Made by a program: the position numbers and the translations under genes. Below are positions 42,403-50,950 of a DNA stretch of 64,000 nt, one piece after another. Location: NCBI GenBank assembly GCA_002840125.1, contig PGZF01000002.1, positions 62,001 through 126,000 on the forward strand, read 5' to 3'. Numbering within the stretch: the first letter of the stretch is position 1; each line of letters opens with the position of its first letter. The stretch comes from Gammaproteobacteria bacterium HGW-Gammaproteobacteria-15. GTDB taxonomy: Bacteria > Pseudomonadota > Gammaproteobacteria > Enterobacterales > Alteromonadaceae. The notes under the pieces were generated by a model, which saw only the letters and a program-made list of their open reading frames with translations, did no database searches and was not told the DNA's origin.

Positions 42403-43494
42403 TTACAGCTTAATCACTAATTCGGTTAGTGGCTGGCTTACACACAGCTGAATTTGCTCGGCGCCATGGCCGCTTAAGGCGCCGCTGCGCATATCACGCA
42501 CCTGGCCGGATACTTTGTCGCACACGCACTGAAAACATACGCCCATACGACAGCCAAAGCTCGGTGCAAGACCGTGTTGCTCGGCGCTTTGTAATAAACT
42601 TTGCTGCGGGTTTAGCTTAACCTGTGTACTGATGCCGGCGCGGATAAAGCTGGCGCTTAACGGCATGCCAGCTGCCGAGTGTTCTGCAGGCGCTGCTATA
42701 GCTAAGCCAAACTGCTCTTGCCGGATCTGTGTTGCACTTACGCCGCTGTTAGTAAGCGCCATACGCATGTGCTGCATAAAAGCCGCCGGGCCGCACAGAT
42801 AAAACTGTTTGGCGTGGCTGTTACTAATCAGCCGTTGTTGCAGCGTTTCAGCTGGCTCGGTGCGGCTGTCTGACAGCGTTAAGCTAAACAGCGGTTGGCG
42901 TTCAGCCAGTTGTTGCAGCTTACTTAGCAAGGCGGCGTTCTCACTGCCGCGACAGCGATAAAACAAGCTTACCGGTGCCAACCCGTGACGTTGGCTTAAC
43001 AGCATAGATGCCACTGGTGTAATACCTGAGCCTGCGGCAACAAATACTGCCGCTGTGGCCGGTTGCGGCCAGCAAAAATCGCCCTGAGCTGTGCTGATAT
43101 TAACCACAGCCCCATTTTTCAGCTGGTTTAACAGCGGGGTAAATTCACCGGCGCGGTTAATTTTGCAGCACAGCTGTATTTGCTGCTGGCTTTGCCACAG
43201 GCTTAGCGGCGAGCAAATGCTAAAAGTGCGGCTGATATAACGGCCCTGGTGCTGCAGCGTTAGCAGTAAGTGCTGTCCTGGCACAAAGCCAGGCCAACGG
43301 CCCGACACCTTAAAGCTAAGTTGCAGCATATCCGCCGTTTGCCATTGGCGGCACAGCAGGCGGGCACGGTATTGGCCAGGTAAAAAAACCGGCACTAAGC
43401 GCTGCACCAGCGGCAGCAAATACAGGGTTAACGAACTCTGGTTACCCAGCATTAAACAAAAACTGCGCCAAAGGCGGGATAAAAGTGGCTTCAC
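42403..43494 (-). CDS. Ferredoxin reductase-like electron donor with C-terminal 2Fe-2S domain
   Basis: A 363-residue flavoprotein. A hydrophobic N-terminus is followed by an FAD domain (GRYISRTFSICSPLS), an NAD(P)H domain starting VFVAAGSGITPVASMLLSQR and containing KQFYLCGPAAFMQHMRMALT, and a plant-type ferredoxin domain with the cluster Cys in FGCRMGVCFQCVC and the last in QLCVSQP. It passes electrons from NAD(P)H to the desaturase encoded 11 bp downstream. The start is a GTG at 43494. An 18-bp dyad lies 27 bp upstream and could bind a TetR-type regulator. Confidence 0.92.
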   Translation of the reverse strand: MKPLLSRLWRSFCLMLGNQSSLTLYLLPLVQRLVPVFLPGQYRARLLCRQWQTADMLQLSFKVSGRWPGFVPGQHLLLTLQHQGRYISRTFSICSPLSLWQSQQQIQLCCKINRAGEFTPLLNQLKNGAVVNISTAQGDFCWPQPATAAVFVAAGSGITPVASMLLSQRHGLAPVSLFYRCRGSENAALLSKLQQLAERQPLFSLTLSDSRTEPAETLQQRLISNSHAKQFYLCGPAAFMQHMRMALTNSGVSATQIRQEQFGLAIAAPAEHSAAGMPLSASFIRAGISTQVKLNPQQSLLQSAEQHGLAPSFGCRMGVCFQCVCDKVSGQVRDMRSGALSGHGAEQIQLCVSQPLTELVIKL

Positions 43495-43520
43495 TACAGG
43501 ATCACGTATCAGTTAATTTC

Positions 43521-43538
43521 AGCGTACAGTTGTACACT
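43521..43538. promoter_or_regulatory. TetR-type dyad upstream of the desaturase operon
   Basis: AGCGTACA-GT-TGTACACT is an 18-bp inverted repeat with one mismatched pair. It lies 27 bp before the reductase GTG on the minus strand. It recalls operators of fatty-acid desaturation regulators of the FabR/DesT type as I remember them; this was not checked against a motif database. Confidence 0.55.
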
Positions 43539-43687
43539 AAAATATCTGGTTTGGCCAGTGCGTTTGTTGTTTGACTGCTTTGGTGTAAATTATATTTTTG
43601 AATTTAAAGGGTTTATTTGTTTTCCTTTATTTGCCTGTGTCAAGTTGCTCAGTGAACAGCTGTATATTTCTCTGTTGTATCTGCCGC

Positions 43688-44131
43688 TTACTCTGCTTGT
43701 TCCAGGATCACCGGCCCTGTACCCTCAGCGCCCAGTACATCATCCGGGTTATATAGCGGGCATTTGGTCATGCTCAGGCAGCCGCAGCCAATACAGCCGG
43801 TGAGGTAATCGCGCAGCCGTTGCAGGTAAGCAATACGCGCATCCAGCATTTTCTGCCAGTTACTTGATAGCAATTGCCAGTCTTCTACTGTGGGTGTGCG
43901 GCTGTCGGGCAGGGATAAAAACGCCTGCTTTACTTCTTCCAGGCTAATGCCGACTTTTTGCGCCGCTTTAATTACCGAAATGCGCCGCAGCACCTCAGGC
44001 TTGTAGCGGCGCTGGTTGCCGTCATTGCGCCAGCTTTTAATCAGGCCTTTTTGCTCGTAAAAATGCAGTGTACTTACCTTAACGCCGCAGCGTTTTGCCA
44101 CGCGGCCGACACTCCAGGTTGCATCAGTCAT
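43688..44131 (-). CDS. soxR: Redox-sensing MerR-family regulator SoxR
   Basis: A 147-residue regulator. The N-terminal winged helix is WSVGRVAKRCGVKVSTLHFY, followed by EQKGLIKSWRNDGNQRRYKP. The C-terminal [2Fe-2S] site has Cys113, 116, 118 and 124 in GCIGCGCLSMTKC, the CX2CXCX5C pattern of SoxR. Redox-active dyes oxidise the cluster and switch on target promoters. ATG 44131 follows GGGG; ATG 44146 is an alternative. The divergent operon (peptide, VOC protein, two flavoproteins) is its probable direct target through the dyad at 44178-44197. Confidence 0.95.
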   Translation of the reverse strand: MTDATWSVGRVAKRCGVKVSTLHFYEQKGLIKSWRNDGNQRRYKPEVLRRISVIKAAQKVGISLEEVKQAFLSLPDSRTPTVEDWQLLSSNWQKMLDARIAYLQRLRDYLTGCIGCGCLSMTKCPLYNPDDVLGAEGTGPVILEQAE

Positions 44132-44174
44132 TTCAAGCCCCTTCATTTTTCTGCCATTTTTTTCAAAAAAACAC

Positions 44175-44205
44175 TTTACCTTAACTTAGGTTAAGGTTTT
44201 AACCT
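44175..44205 (+). promoter_or_regulatory. SoxR-type promoter of the divergent redox operon
   Basis: -35 TTTACC (44175-44180) and -10 TAACCT (44200-44205) are 19 bp apart. The spacer carries a perfect dyad ACCTTAAC-TTAG-GTTAAGGT (44178-44197). The -35 matches that of the soxS promoter as I recall it. The dyad also lies 47 bp upstream of soxR on the other strand and may mediate autoregulation. Confidence 0.82.
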
Positions 44206-44235
44206 GCTGACAGTTTAATTGCAAGGAGATAAGAC

Positions 44236-44328
44236 ATGAGCACTTTACCGGACAACTCAGAGCCGCACTGCAACAGCTTTTTGTGTCAGTTTTTCCGACT
44301 GTTCAACCGCACTATGCAAAATAAATAA
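44236..44328 (+). CDS. 30-residue peptide at the head of the SoxR operon
   Basis: A short gene reading MSTLPDNSEPHCNSFLCQFF then RLFNRTMQNK. The ATG has a good ribosome site (AAGGAGATAA), and it lies about 31 bp after the SoxR-type -10, so it would be the first gene on the transcript. It has two Cys residues four apart and an aromatic/hydrophobic stretch SFLCQFFRLF that could form an amphipathic helix. Another strong ribosome site for the next gene follows. It may be a real small protein or a leader peptide. I recognise no relative. Confidence 0.55.
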   Translation: MSTLPDNSEPHCNSFLCQFFRLFNRTMQNK

Positions 44329-44360
44329 TGCAGAATAAATAAGCTGATTAGGAGATGACT

Positions 44361-44801
44361 ATGTATCTGGAACATGTGAACCTGGTGGTAGCTGATATCA
44401 ATGCCATGCTGCATTTTTACCGCGCCGCCTTTCCGCACTGGCACATTCGCGACGAGGGGCAGGGCGAATGGTATGGCAAGCCGCGCAAATGGCTGCACTT
44501 TGGTGACGACTATCATTATCTGGCACTAAGCGATCACGGCGAGGGCGAAAACCGTGATTTAGCAGGGCACAGCGTTGGCCTGGCCCATTTTGCCTATGTA
44601 ACTAATAACCTTGCTGCGGTTATCGCCAGACTGAATAACGCAGGTTATGCCATTGCCAAACCCGGTGCTGATGATCCTTACCGTAAAAATATCTACTTTG
44701 TTGACCCGGCCGGATTTGAGGTGGAGTTTGTCGAGTATTTAAGTGATATACCGGCCGAACGCAACCTAAACCAGGACAAAGCCCGTAAGGAGGCAGTATG
44801 A
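44361..44801 (+). CDS. VOC (glyoxalase/bleomycin-resistance) family protein
   Basis: A 146-residue protein with the paired beta-alpha-beta modules of the VOC fold: MYLEHVNLVVADINAMLHFY at the start and the closing IYFVDPAGFEVEFVEYLSD. The candidate metal ligands are His5 (first strand), a His in GLAHFAYVT, and the C-terminal Glu in VEFVE. The substrate is unknown; a role in detoxifying quinones or electrophiles fits the SoxR context. ATG 44361 is six bases after GGAG; ATG 44355 is an alternative. Overlaps the next gene by 4 bp. Confidence 0.85.
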   Translation: MYLEHVNLVVADINAMLHFYRAAFPHWHIRDEGQGEWYGKPRKWLHFGDDYHYLALSDHGEGENRDLAGHSVGLAHFAYVTNNLAAVIARLNNAGYAIAKPGADDPYRKNIYFVDPAGFEVEFVEYLSDIPAERNLNQDKARKEAV

Positions 44802-45349
44802 AAATTCTTGCTTTTGCCGCCAGTAATAATCCGCAATCTATTAATCAGCAGTTGGCGTTAAGTGTGGCCCGGCTGCTGCCGCAAGCTGAGGTGGTCAGCT
44901 TAAATATCGATGATTACGAGCTGCCAATATACAGCGAGCAGCGAGAAGCTGAGCTGGGTTCACCGGCAAAGGTAACGGCGTTTTTGCAGCAGATAGCTGA
45001 AGCTGACGGTCTGATAGTGTCTTTTGCTGAACATAACGGCACCTTTACCGCGGCCTTTAAAAACTTGTATGACTGGGCCTCGCGCAGCCAACGGCATATT
45101 TTTCAGCATAAACCGGCGTTGTTCCTCTCTGCTGCGCCCGGGGCTGGCGGGGCGCAAAGTGTGCTGCAGGCCGCTGTACAGGCCGCACCTTATATGGGCG
45201 CTAAGCTTGCCGGTACAGTGTCGGTGCCGAATTTTCATCAGGTGTTTGACCAGCAATACCAACAGGTAAAACACACGGCGTTGTTTTTACAACTGCAGCA
45301 CGCGGCCCTGACACTGCACCAGCAAGTTATGCAGAGCAAAGCCGCTTAA
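44798..45349 (+). CDS. NAD(P)H-dependent FMN reductase
   Basis: A 183-residue flavodoxin-like reductase of the FMN-red family. KILAFAASNNPQSINQQLAL binds the FMN phosphate, YELPIYSEQREAELGSP follows, and FAEHNGTFTAAFKNLYDWAS is the flavin-contact segment (usually PEYNG...LKN.ID). Such enzymes reduce quinones or azo dyes with two electrons, avoiding radical cycling. Translational coupling to the VOC gene and the upstream SoxR promoter support a role against redox-cycling compounds. Active-site Pro-Glu-Tyr is replaced by Ala-Glu-His, a visible deviation. Confidence 0.88.
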   Translation: MKILAFAASNNPQSINQQLALSVARLLPQAEVVSLNIDDYELPIYSEQREAELGSPAKVTAFLQQIAEADGLIVSFAEHNGTFTAAFKNLYDWASRSQRHIFQHKPALFLSAAPGAGGAQSVLQAAVQAAPYMGAKLAGTVSVPNFHQVFDQQYQQVKHTALFLQLQHAALTLHQQVMQSKAA

Positions 45350-45418
45350 TTGCGGCTTGTAAATTACATAATTGACAGATAAAGCCTTGATGAGGATGGC
45401 AGTGATAAGGAGGAGTAA

Positions 45419-45997
45419 GTGATAAAAGTCGCAGTGGTGTTTCACTCTGCCAGCGGCAGCACCCGGCAATTAGCTGCAGCGGTAGCCGCCGGTGCTGCAA
45501 CCGTGCCAGGCATTAATGTTATGCAGGCCGAAATTGCCGGCGCTGATATTCATACAGGGCGGTTTCGCAATAGCAAACTGCTGGCGCAATTAACCCACGC
45601 CGATGCCATCATATTTGGCTCGCCTACCTATATGGGTTCTGTGTCGGCACAGTTTAAAGCCTTTGCCGATGCCAGTAGCGAGTATTGGGAGACGCAGTTG
45701 TGGGCCAATAAAATTGCCGCCGGTTTTACCATTGGCAGCAACGTTAGTGGCGATCAGCTGCATACCCTTCAGTATCTGCAAGTGTTTGCTAATCAGCATG
45801 GCATGATATGGGCCGGGCTGAATATTCCTGGCAACCATAACACTGCCGGGCTTAACCGGCTGGGGGCGCAATCCGGCCTTATCGCCCAATCAGCAGACGG
45901 GCTGTTAAATGAAACGGATTTACTTACCGCGCATTACTTAGGCCAGCGTGTAGCGCAGGTTAGCAAAAGGTTTGCCGAGTCAATTGGTAGACGATAA
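45419..45997 (+). CDS. Flavodoxin-fold NAD(P)H oxidoreductase (WrbA-like)
   Basis: A 192-residue protein. IKVAVVFHSASGSTRQLAAA is the phosphate loop, AIIFGSPTYMGSVSAQFKAF the second FMN contact typical of WrbA/flavodoxin-family quinone reductases, and the middle AGFTIGSNVSGDQLHTLQYL matches the family. It starts with GTG 45419 behind AAGGAGGAG. A 69-bp gap separates it from the preceding FMN reductase, so it is probably part of the same SoxR-controlled unit, with a second quinone-reducing enzyme. Electron acceptor unknown. Confidence 0.87.
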   Translation: MIKVAVVFHSASGSTRQLAAAVAAGAATVPGINVMQAEIAGADIHTGRFRNSKLLAQLTHADAIIFGSPTYMGSVSAQFKAFADASSEYWETQLWANKIAAGFTIGSNVSGDQLHTLQYLQVFANQHGMIWAGLNIPGNHNTAGLNRLGAQSGLIAQSADGLLNETDLLTAHYLGQRVAQVSKRFAESIGRR

Positions 45998-46182
45998 AAA
46001 ACTTGCTTTACATTTATATAGCGCAATAGACTGGAATCAATTTTAAAACTCACACGGGCTATCAATTTCTACAAGAGTAGTTGATTCAATTGGTAAAGTT
46101 GCTGTCCGTGAAATGCAGTCCCCGTTAGCTCACCTTTATCTTTGAGTAGGGTTACGGATCCAGCAAAAGCAAAGTAAAAATT

Positions 46183-46437
46183 ATGAATACTGAGAAAATA
46201 ATTAGTTGTATCAACAGTGAGCGATATATTCAGGCGTACGAACTTATTTTAATTGCGCTGGAAGCTAATCCAACCGATCCGGTAATACTGGATCTCTCCA
46301 AAGTGTTATCTGCCCGAGTTCGCAGTCGTTGTGTCGGATTAGCGAGTAACAAAGAAACAGAAATGTCCCTGGAGCTTTTTGAGACAGAAGCGCTATATCG
46401 GATAATCAACAATTTACATAGCGTATCGAGGTACTAA
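46183..46437 (+). CDS. Small protein of unknown function (84 residues)
   Basis: A soluble 84-residue protein starting MNTEKIISCINSERYIQAYE and ending SRY. The first 45 residues look like a helical hairpin similar to one TPR-type repeat (AYELILIALEANPTDPVILD), followed by a Glu-rich helix. I recognise no family. The ribosome site is weak. The gene is more AT-rich than its neighbours, as is the 185-bp spacer before it. It reads in the same direction as the zinc-finger gene 109 bp downstream. Confidence 0.5.
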   Translation: MNTEKIISCINSERYIQAYELILIALEANPTDPVILDLSKVLSARVRSRCVGLASNKETEMSLELFETEALYRIINNLHSVSRY

Positions 46438-46546
46438 ATTCCGTCGGCAAGCGCACAGACTTACTTTATAGCTAATGCTAGTCTTTTATTTTGGCTGCAG
46501 TGAATCACACTTAACTGCATTAATCCCTTAAAAATCGGAGATTGTT

Positions 46547-46813
46547 ATGGCAGGTGGTTGGTCACGGGATGGTGCTATTCAGGAGCAAATAGACGCCAGC
46601 GTTGACGAAGCCGTGCAGCGCGCACGCAGCCAATTGGCTAATGGTGAAAGTGCGCTGAACTGTGAAGAATGTGGACAGGTTATTCCACAAGCGCGGCGCA
46701 AAGCAATTCCCGGCGTACAGCTTTGCGTTGCTTGTCAGTCCGCACTGGAAAAGCAGGAAACGCAAGCGGGCGGCATTAATCGCCGTGGTAGTAAAGACAG
46801 CCAACTTCGATAA
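46547..46813 (+). CDS. DksA/TraR-family zinc-finger protein (YbiI-like)
   Basis: An 88-residue protein almost colinear with E. coli YbiI as I recall it. It opens MAGGWSRDGAIQEQIDASVD, has the four-Cys zinc finger in CEECGQVIPQARRKAIPG and QLCVACQ, and ends INRRGSKDSQLR. It lacks the long coiled coil of DksA, so it probably does not act on the RNA polymerase channel in the same way; function unknown. ATG follows CGGAGATTG. Monocistronic by appearance. Confidence 0.88.
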   Translation: MAGGWSRDGAIQEQIDASVDEAVQRARSQLANGESALNCEECGQVIPQARRKAIPGVQLCVACQSALEKQETQAGGINRRGSKDSQLR

Positions 46814-46887
46814 GCTGATGTGATGCTAGTTGGCTCACCAAAGTATATCGGTTAGCTGTTATAAACTAATAAATAGTTAAGACAAAA

Positions 46888-47310
46888 ATGATTAGAAAAA
46901 GCGAAAGTAAAGACGTTGATACAATTTTAAATATCTGGCTATCAGCATCTGTGAAATCTCACAATTTTATTGAGCCAGACTTTTGGCAGTCTCAGGTGGA
47001 TAATATGCGTGATGTCTATCTGCCAGCTTCTGACGTTTATGTTTATGAACAAAATGGTAAAGTCACAGGTTTTTATGCGCTTTATGACAATACGCTGGCA
47101 GCTATTTTTGTTGAGCCAGCACTGCAGGGGCAAGGGATCGGCGGGGAACTGCTCAGTCATGCAAAAAGTCAGCGTGATGAGCTAAAGTTAACTGTTTACA
47201 AAGCTAATGTGCAAAGTTGTTATTTTTACCAAAAGCATGGTTTTGCGGTATTGGGTGAACAAGTCGATCCGCATACAGGACATACAGAGCTGCTTATGAG
47301 TACTGTCTAA
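46888..47310 (+). CDS. GNAT-family N-acetyltransferase
   Basis: A 140-residue acetyltransferase. Motif A for acetyl-CoA binding is IFVEPALQGQGIGGELLSHA (QGQGIG), with motif B near VYKANVQSCYFYQKHGFAVL. The N-terminus MIRKSESKDVDTILNIWLSA is typical of YjaB/YhbS-like members. The substrate, a small amine or protein N-terminus, is unknown. Base composition is more AT-rich than in the flanking genes, and codon use includes more A/T third positions, which may mean recent transfer. Confidence 0.88.
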   Translation: MIRKSESKDVDTILNIWLSASVKSHNFIEPDFWQSQVDNMRDVYLPASDVYVYEQNGKVTGFYALYDNTLAAIFVEPALQGQGIGGELLSHAKSQRDELKLTVYKANVQSCYFYQKHGFAVLGEQVDPHTGHTELLMSTV

Positions 47311-47410
47311 TAGCATATATAAGCTTTATTGAGCCCACTATTGATAAAACGCTGTTATAACAAAGCTTTGTAAGCTTTGTTATCCGGTTTGTAATGTGAA
47401 AATAATCGCC

Positions 47411-47440
47411 AAAAAAACCGCTGCCGGGCAGCGGTTTCTG
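47411..47440 (-). terminator. Rho-independent terminator of the Tricorn gene
   Basis: AACCGCTGC and GCAGCGGTT pair around a three-base loop. Read on the minus strand the stem is followed by a run of seven T. It starts 17 bp after the Tricorn-like gene stop. Confidence 0.87.
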
Positions 47441-47456
47441 CGTTTGTTGCGTGAGA

Positions 47457-50400
47457 TTATAAGCCTAGCTTAGTCGGCATGGCCGGGGCTTTGCTGTGAT
47501 CTTTCGGCGGGTTGGCTTTTAATTCGGCCAGCGTATGCGCAATAGCGCGTTCCAGCTGTACATCGATGCCTTTATTTACCGCTATCGGATCGAGTTCTAC
47601 CTCGATATCCGGTGCTACGCCTTCGTTTTCTACCCGCCACTCGCCATCCGGCGTGTAGAAGCGGAAGAACGGCACGACGTGGAAACCACCGTCTATCATA
47701 TTCGGGTTAGCCGAAATACCAATTAAGCCGCCCCAGGTGCGGGTACCAATAGTTTTACCCAAGCCCAGGCGCTTAAAGGCCCAGGGTAGGAAGTCGCCGC
47801 CTGAACCGGCGTCCTGATCGATCAGCATGGTTTTCGGGCCGTAAATACCTGCGCCGGGTGTGGTAAACACTAAACCATCGCGGTCTTTCCAGCCGGATAA
47901 AAACGGCCGGCCAAGAATTTCAGTAATGTAGTTTGCCGCCTGGCCGCCGCCGTTTTTACGCTCGTCAATAATCACTGCCGGTTTATCGGTTTGTGCGAAG
48001 AACATACGGTTAAAGAAATAAAAACCACCATCTGCGGTGTTAGGCAGGTAAACGTAGGCGACTTTACCATCGGTTTTTTCTGCCACCAGTTGGCGGTTTT
48101 GTTCTACCCAGTGCCATAAGCGCAACTGGCTGTCGTTAGCTACCGGTTCTACGGTAATATTACGACGGTTTTTGCCGCGGGCATCGTCCGCAATACTCAG
48201 TACCACCTGCTTACCCAGAGTGTTATCCATAAAAGCGTGGATATTATCAGAGGCGCTAAGCTCTCTGCCGTTAACGGCCAGCAGGTAATCACCGGCTTTG
48301 GCACTGGCGCCTGGCACATTTAATGGTGCTTTTAAGAACGGGCTCCAGCGGTCGCCCTGATAGACGGTTTTAAACTGATATTTACCATTGCTGATAGCAA
48401 AATCGGCACCCAGTAAACCCGCTTTAGTCGGGCTTTCCTGGTGCACATCGCCACCCCCAATGCGGTTATGGCCAACCTGCAGCTCGGCGATCATTTCTAC
48501 CAGTACGTCGTTTAAATCTTCGCGCCGCTGCACATGCTTTAGCAGCGGTTGGTATTTGTTATAAATCGCCTGCCAGTTAATGCCGTGCATTTTGGCGTCA
48601 TAAAAGTACTCTTTTTGCATACGCCAGGTGTCATTAAAGATTTGCTGCCATTCCTGCGCCGGGTCAACAAAGCTGCGCACTTCAGATAAACCAACCGCTT
48701 TGGCGTCCGGTTTGGCTTTGGCATCACCTACCTGCAGTGTATTTGGCAGGCTGACTAACAGCAGCTTTTTGCCATCGTCACTCAGGTTGTAGCTGGCCAG
48801 GCCGTCTTTAACCTGTTCGGCTTTTTTCTCTTCAAAGTCAAAGCGGTATAAGGTGCCATTGTTCTGGCCGTTACTGCCGGGTAATTCGTTACTGGCACCC
48901 GGCTGCGTGCGCTCTAGATAAAACAGGGCGCCGTCGCTGGCTACGCTTAAGCTGTCGTAATTACGCTCTGGCAGCGGCAGCGCCACTATGCGGTTTTGTA
49001 AACGGGCGATATCAATTTTTACGGCTTTAACCGCCGTTGCTTTGTCGTCTTTATCTTTTTTATCGTCTTTGCTTTCGGCCGCTTTTAGCGGTTCATCACC
49101 GGTTTTAGGCAATAACGGCGACTTGCCATCGCTGGCCAGTACATAAGCATAAATAGCTTTACGTACCGGGCGCTCACGGGTGGATAAATCCAGGCCCACC
49201 TGAGACGGGCCGGTGTTTACCGAGGCAGTAAAGTACAGATAATCCTGGGTAAATACCGGATCATCAGCCTGGCTTAAACCATCGGTAATTTGCGTAGCTT
49301 TATTGGTGCTAAAATCGAACAGTTTAATCTGGCTGAAATAGTTAGCACCGGATACCGTATAAGCTAAGTAGCGGCTGTCAGGCGAGAACGACACATTAAA
49401 GCCGTCGCGCCGCGCAGAGGTATCTAGTTTTTGGCTACGTTTGGTTTTCAGGTTAAAGGCATACAGGTTTAAATGGTTGTCGTGATAGGCAATCAGGTTG
49501 CCATCTGGTGAGAAGCTCAGCAGGTTAAAGTAGCCGTTGTCTGACAACGCAAAAGTTTCTGCTGCGCTTAAACCATCCTGAGCTTGTAGCACTAACTGGT
49601 GCTTATTACCGGCATCAGAAATATAAGCCACCTTGCTGCCATCGGGGCTCCACAGGCCATCAAACTCATTAGTGCCACTGCTTTGCGTAAGGTTACGGCT
49701 GCTGCCATCTTTTACCGGCACGGTAAATACGTCGCCGCGGGCGCTAAGTACTAAACGTTGGCCGGTCGCCGACAGCCGGGCGCGGGTAAGGGTTTTGCTG
49801 GCGTCTTTCCACTGTGGCCGCAATTGGGCTGACTGGGTATTAATATTTATCGTCAGTGGCGAGCTTTGGCCGCTGCTCACATCAAGCTGGTGTAAAAAGC
49901 CACCGGCTTCATACACTATAGTGTTGCCATGGCCGGCAGCGCTGCGTAAATCCCAGTCGCTGTTGTTGGTTAGTTGTGTTACCTGTTTATCGCTGTAGCG
50001 GAACAGGTTTACCGCTTTATTGTCGCGATCTGACAGAAAATACACGGTGTTACCCAGCCAAAACGGATTAAACTCATTAGCATTGGGGTGGGGGATTTTT
50101 TCCAGCTGCTGTTTTTCTAAGTCGATAATCCACACCGGTGGTGTACTGCCACCACGGTGTAAACGCCAGCCACTGGCGCCGCTGTATGCCATATTATTCG
50201 GCCGGTAGGCCAGCTTTTTGCCATCAGTGCTTAAATTGCCTTCAAACGCCACAGCTTGCATCAACTGCTGCGGGTAGCCACCGTCAATGCTCACTTTATA
50301 CAGCTGGTTACTGCGGCTATTGGCTATTTCGCGGTTAGAGGCAAAGATCACGCTTTTACCATCCGGGCTCCAGCCGTTTACCGTATCTGCGCCCGGGTGA

Positions 50401-50711
50401 AAGGTCAGCCGTTTGGCGGCGCCGCCACTAACCGGCATAACGTATACATCGGTGTTGTTGTCATAACTGGCTGAAAAGGCAATCCAGCTACCATCGGGAG
50501 AAAACTTCGGCGCAAATTCATTAGCCGGGTGGCTGGTTAACTGGCGTGGGTTCTGGCCATTTTTATCGCTCAGCCAGATATCGCCACCGTACACAAAAGT
50601 AAGATGATCTGCTGAAATATCCGGCTGGCGCAGCAAGCGCGTACCATCATTGGCAAAGGCCGCGCCGCTGGCAAGCGCGCAAAACAGTGCAAGGTAACGT
50701 GGTTTAAACAT
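47457..50711 (-). CDS. Exported Tricorn-like serine protease
   Basis: A 1084-residue protease of S41-related Tricorn type with a signal peptide (MFKPRYLALFCALASGAAFA). Residues about 30-550 form WD40-like beta-propeller repeats (for example DGSWIAFSASYDNNTDVYVM; SPDGKSVIFASNR; SPDGSKVAYISDAGN). A charged Lys/Asp-rich linker follows (AESKDDKKDKDDKATAVKAV). Then come the core domains with a PDZ (about 760-850) and the catalytic region, with nucleophile Ser in DAGSGGDFLPWAFKRLGLGK. It degrades oligopeptides; here it probably works in the periplasm or outside with the M1 and M28 peptidases. ATG 50711 follows AAGGATAC. Confidence 0.93.
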   Translation of the reverse strand: MFKPRYLALFCALASGAAFANDGTRLLRQPDISADHLTFVYGGDIWLSDKNGQNPRQLTSHPANEFAPKFSPDGSWIAFSASYDNNTDVYVMPVSGGAAKRLTFHPGADTVNGWSPDGKSVIFASNREIANSRSNQLYKVSIDGGYPQQLMQAVAFEGNLSTDGKKLAYRPNNMAYSGASGWRLHRGGSTPPVWIIDLEKQQLEKIPHPNANEFNPFWLGNTVYFLSDRDNKAVNLFRYSDKQVTQLTNNSDWDLRSAAGHGNTIVYEAGGFLHQLDVSSGQSSPLTININTQSAQLRPQWKDASKTLTRARLSATGQRLVLSARGDVFTVPVKDGSSRNLTQSSGTNEFDGLWSPDGSKVAYISDAGNKHQLVLQAQDGLSAAETFALSDNGYFNLLSFSPDGNLIAYHDNHLNLYAFNLKTKRSQKLDTSARRDGFNVSFSPDSRYLAYTVSGANYFSQIKLFDFSTNKATQITDGLSQADDPVFTQDYLYFTASVNTGPSQVGLDLSTRERPVRKAIYAYVLASDGKSPLLPKTGDEPLKAAESKDDKKDKDDKATAVKAVKIDIARLQNRIVALPLPERNYDSLSVASDGALFYLERTQPGASNELPGSNGQNNGTLYRFDFEEKKAEQVKDGLASYNLSDDGKKLLLVSLPNTLQVGDAKAKPDAKAVGLSEVRSFVDPAQEWQQIFNDTWRMQKEYFYDAKMHGINWQAIYNKYQPLLKHVQRREDLNDVLVEMIAELQVGHNRIGGGDVHQESPTKAGLLGADFAISNGKYQFKTVYQGDRWSPFLKAPLNVPGASAKAGDYLLAVNGRELSASDNIHAFMDNTLGKQVVLSIADDARGKNRRNITVEPVANDSQLRLWHWVEQNRQLVAEKTDGKVAYVYLPNTADGGFYFFNRMFFAQTDKPAVIIDERKNGGGQAANYITEILGRPFLSGWKDRDGLVFTTPGAGIYGPKTMLIDQDAGSGGDFLPWAFKRLGLGKTIGTRTWGGLIGISANPNMIDGGFHVVPFFRFYTPDGEWRVENEGVAPDIEVELDPIAVNKGIDVQLERAIAHTLAELKANPPKDHSKAPAMPTKLGL

Positions 50712-50887
50712 GATGTATCCTTGTTATGGTTCTGATTCGACCACAAGTAAAGCACATTGTGTTGCTGCGGCAAAACATCAGGTTGTAACAGTTAGTGTCT
50801 GTATACAATGTCAGCTTTGTTTACATTTAGTAATGCCAGACGAAGCGGGCTTTTATTATGTTAATGAATATTCGTGAATTTTAATTA

Positions 50888-50903
50888 TGGCACAGACTTT
50901 GCT
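50888..50903 (+). promoter_or_regulatory. Sigma-54 (-24/-12) promoter of the PEP-CTERM gene
   Basis: TGGCAC-AGACT-TTGCT fits the sigma-54 consensus TGGCAC-N5-TTGCW exactly, with ten bases between the invariant GG (50889-50890) and GC (50901-50902). It lies about 48 bp before the chosen ATG. Known PEP-CTERM systems are often controlled by the PrsK/PrsR two-component pair with RpoN; neither gene is in this window. Confidence 0.8.
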
Positions 50904-50950
50904 TTGATGTGGCAGTAGTAATTCAGTAGTACATAAGAAGGATGCTGTTT

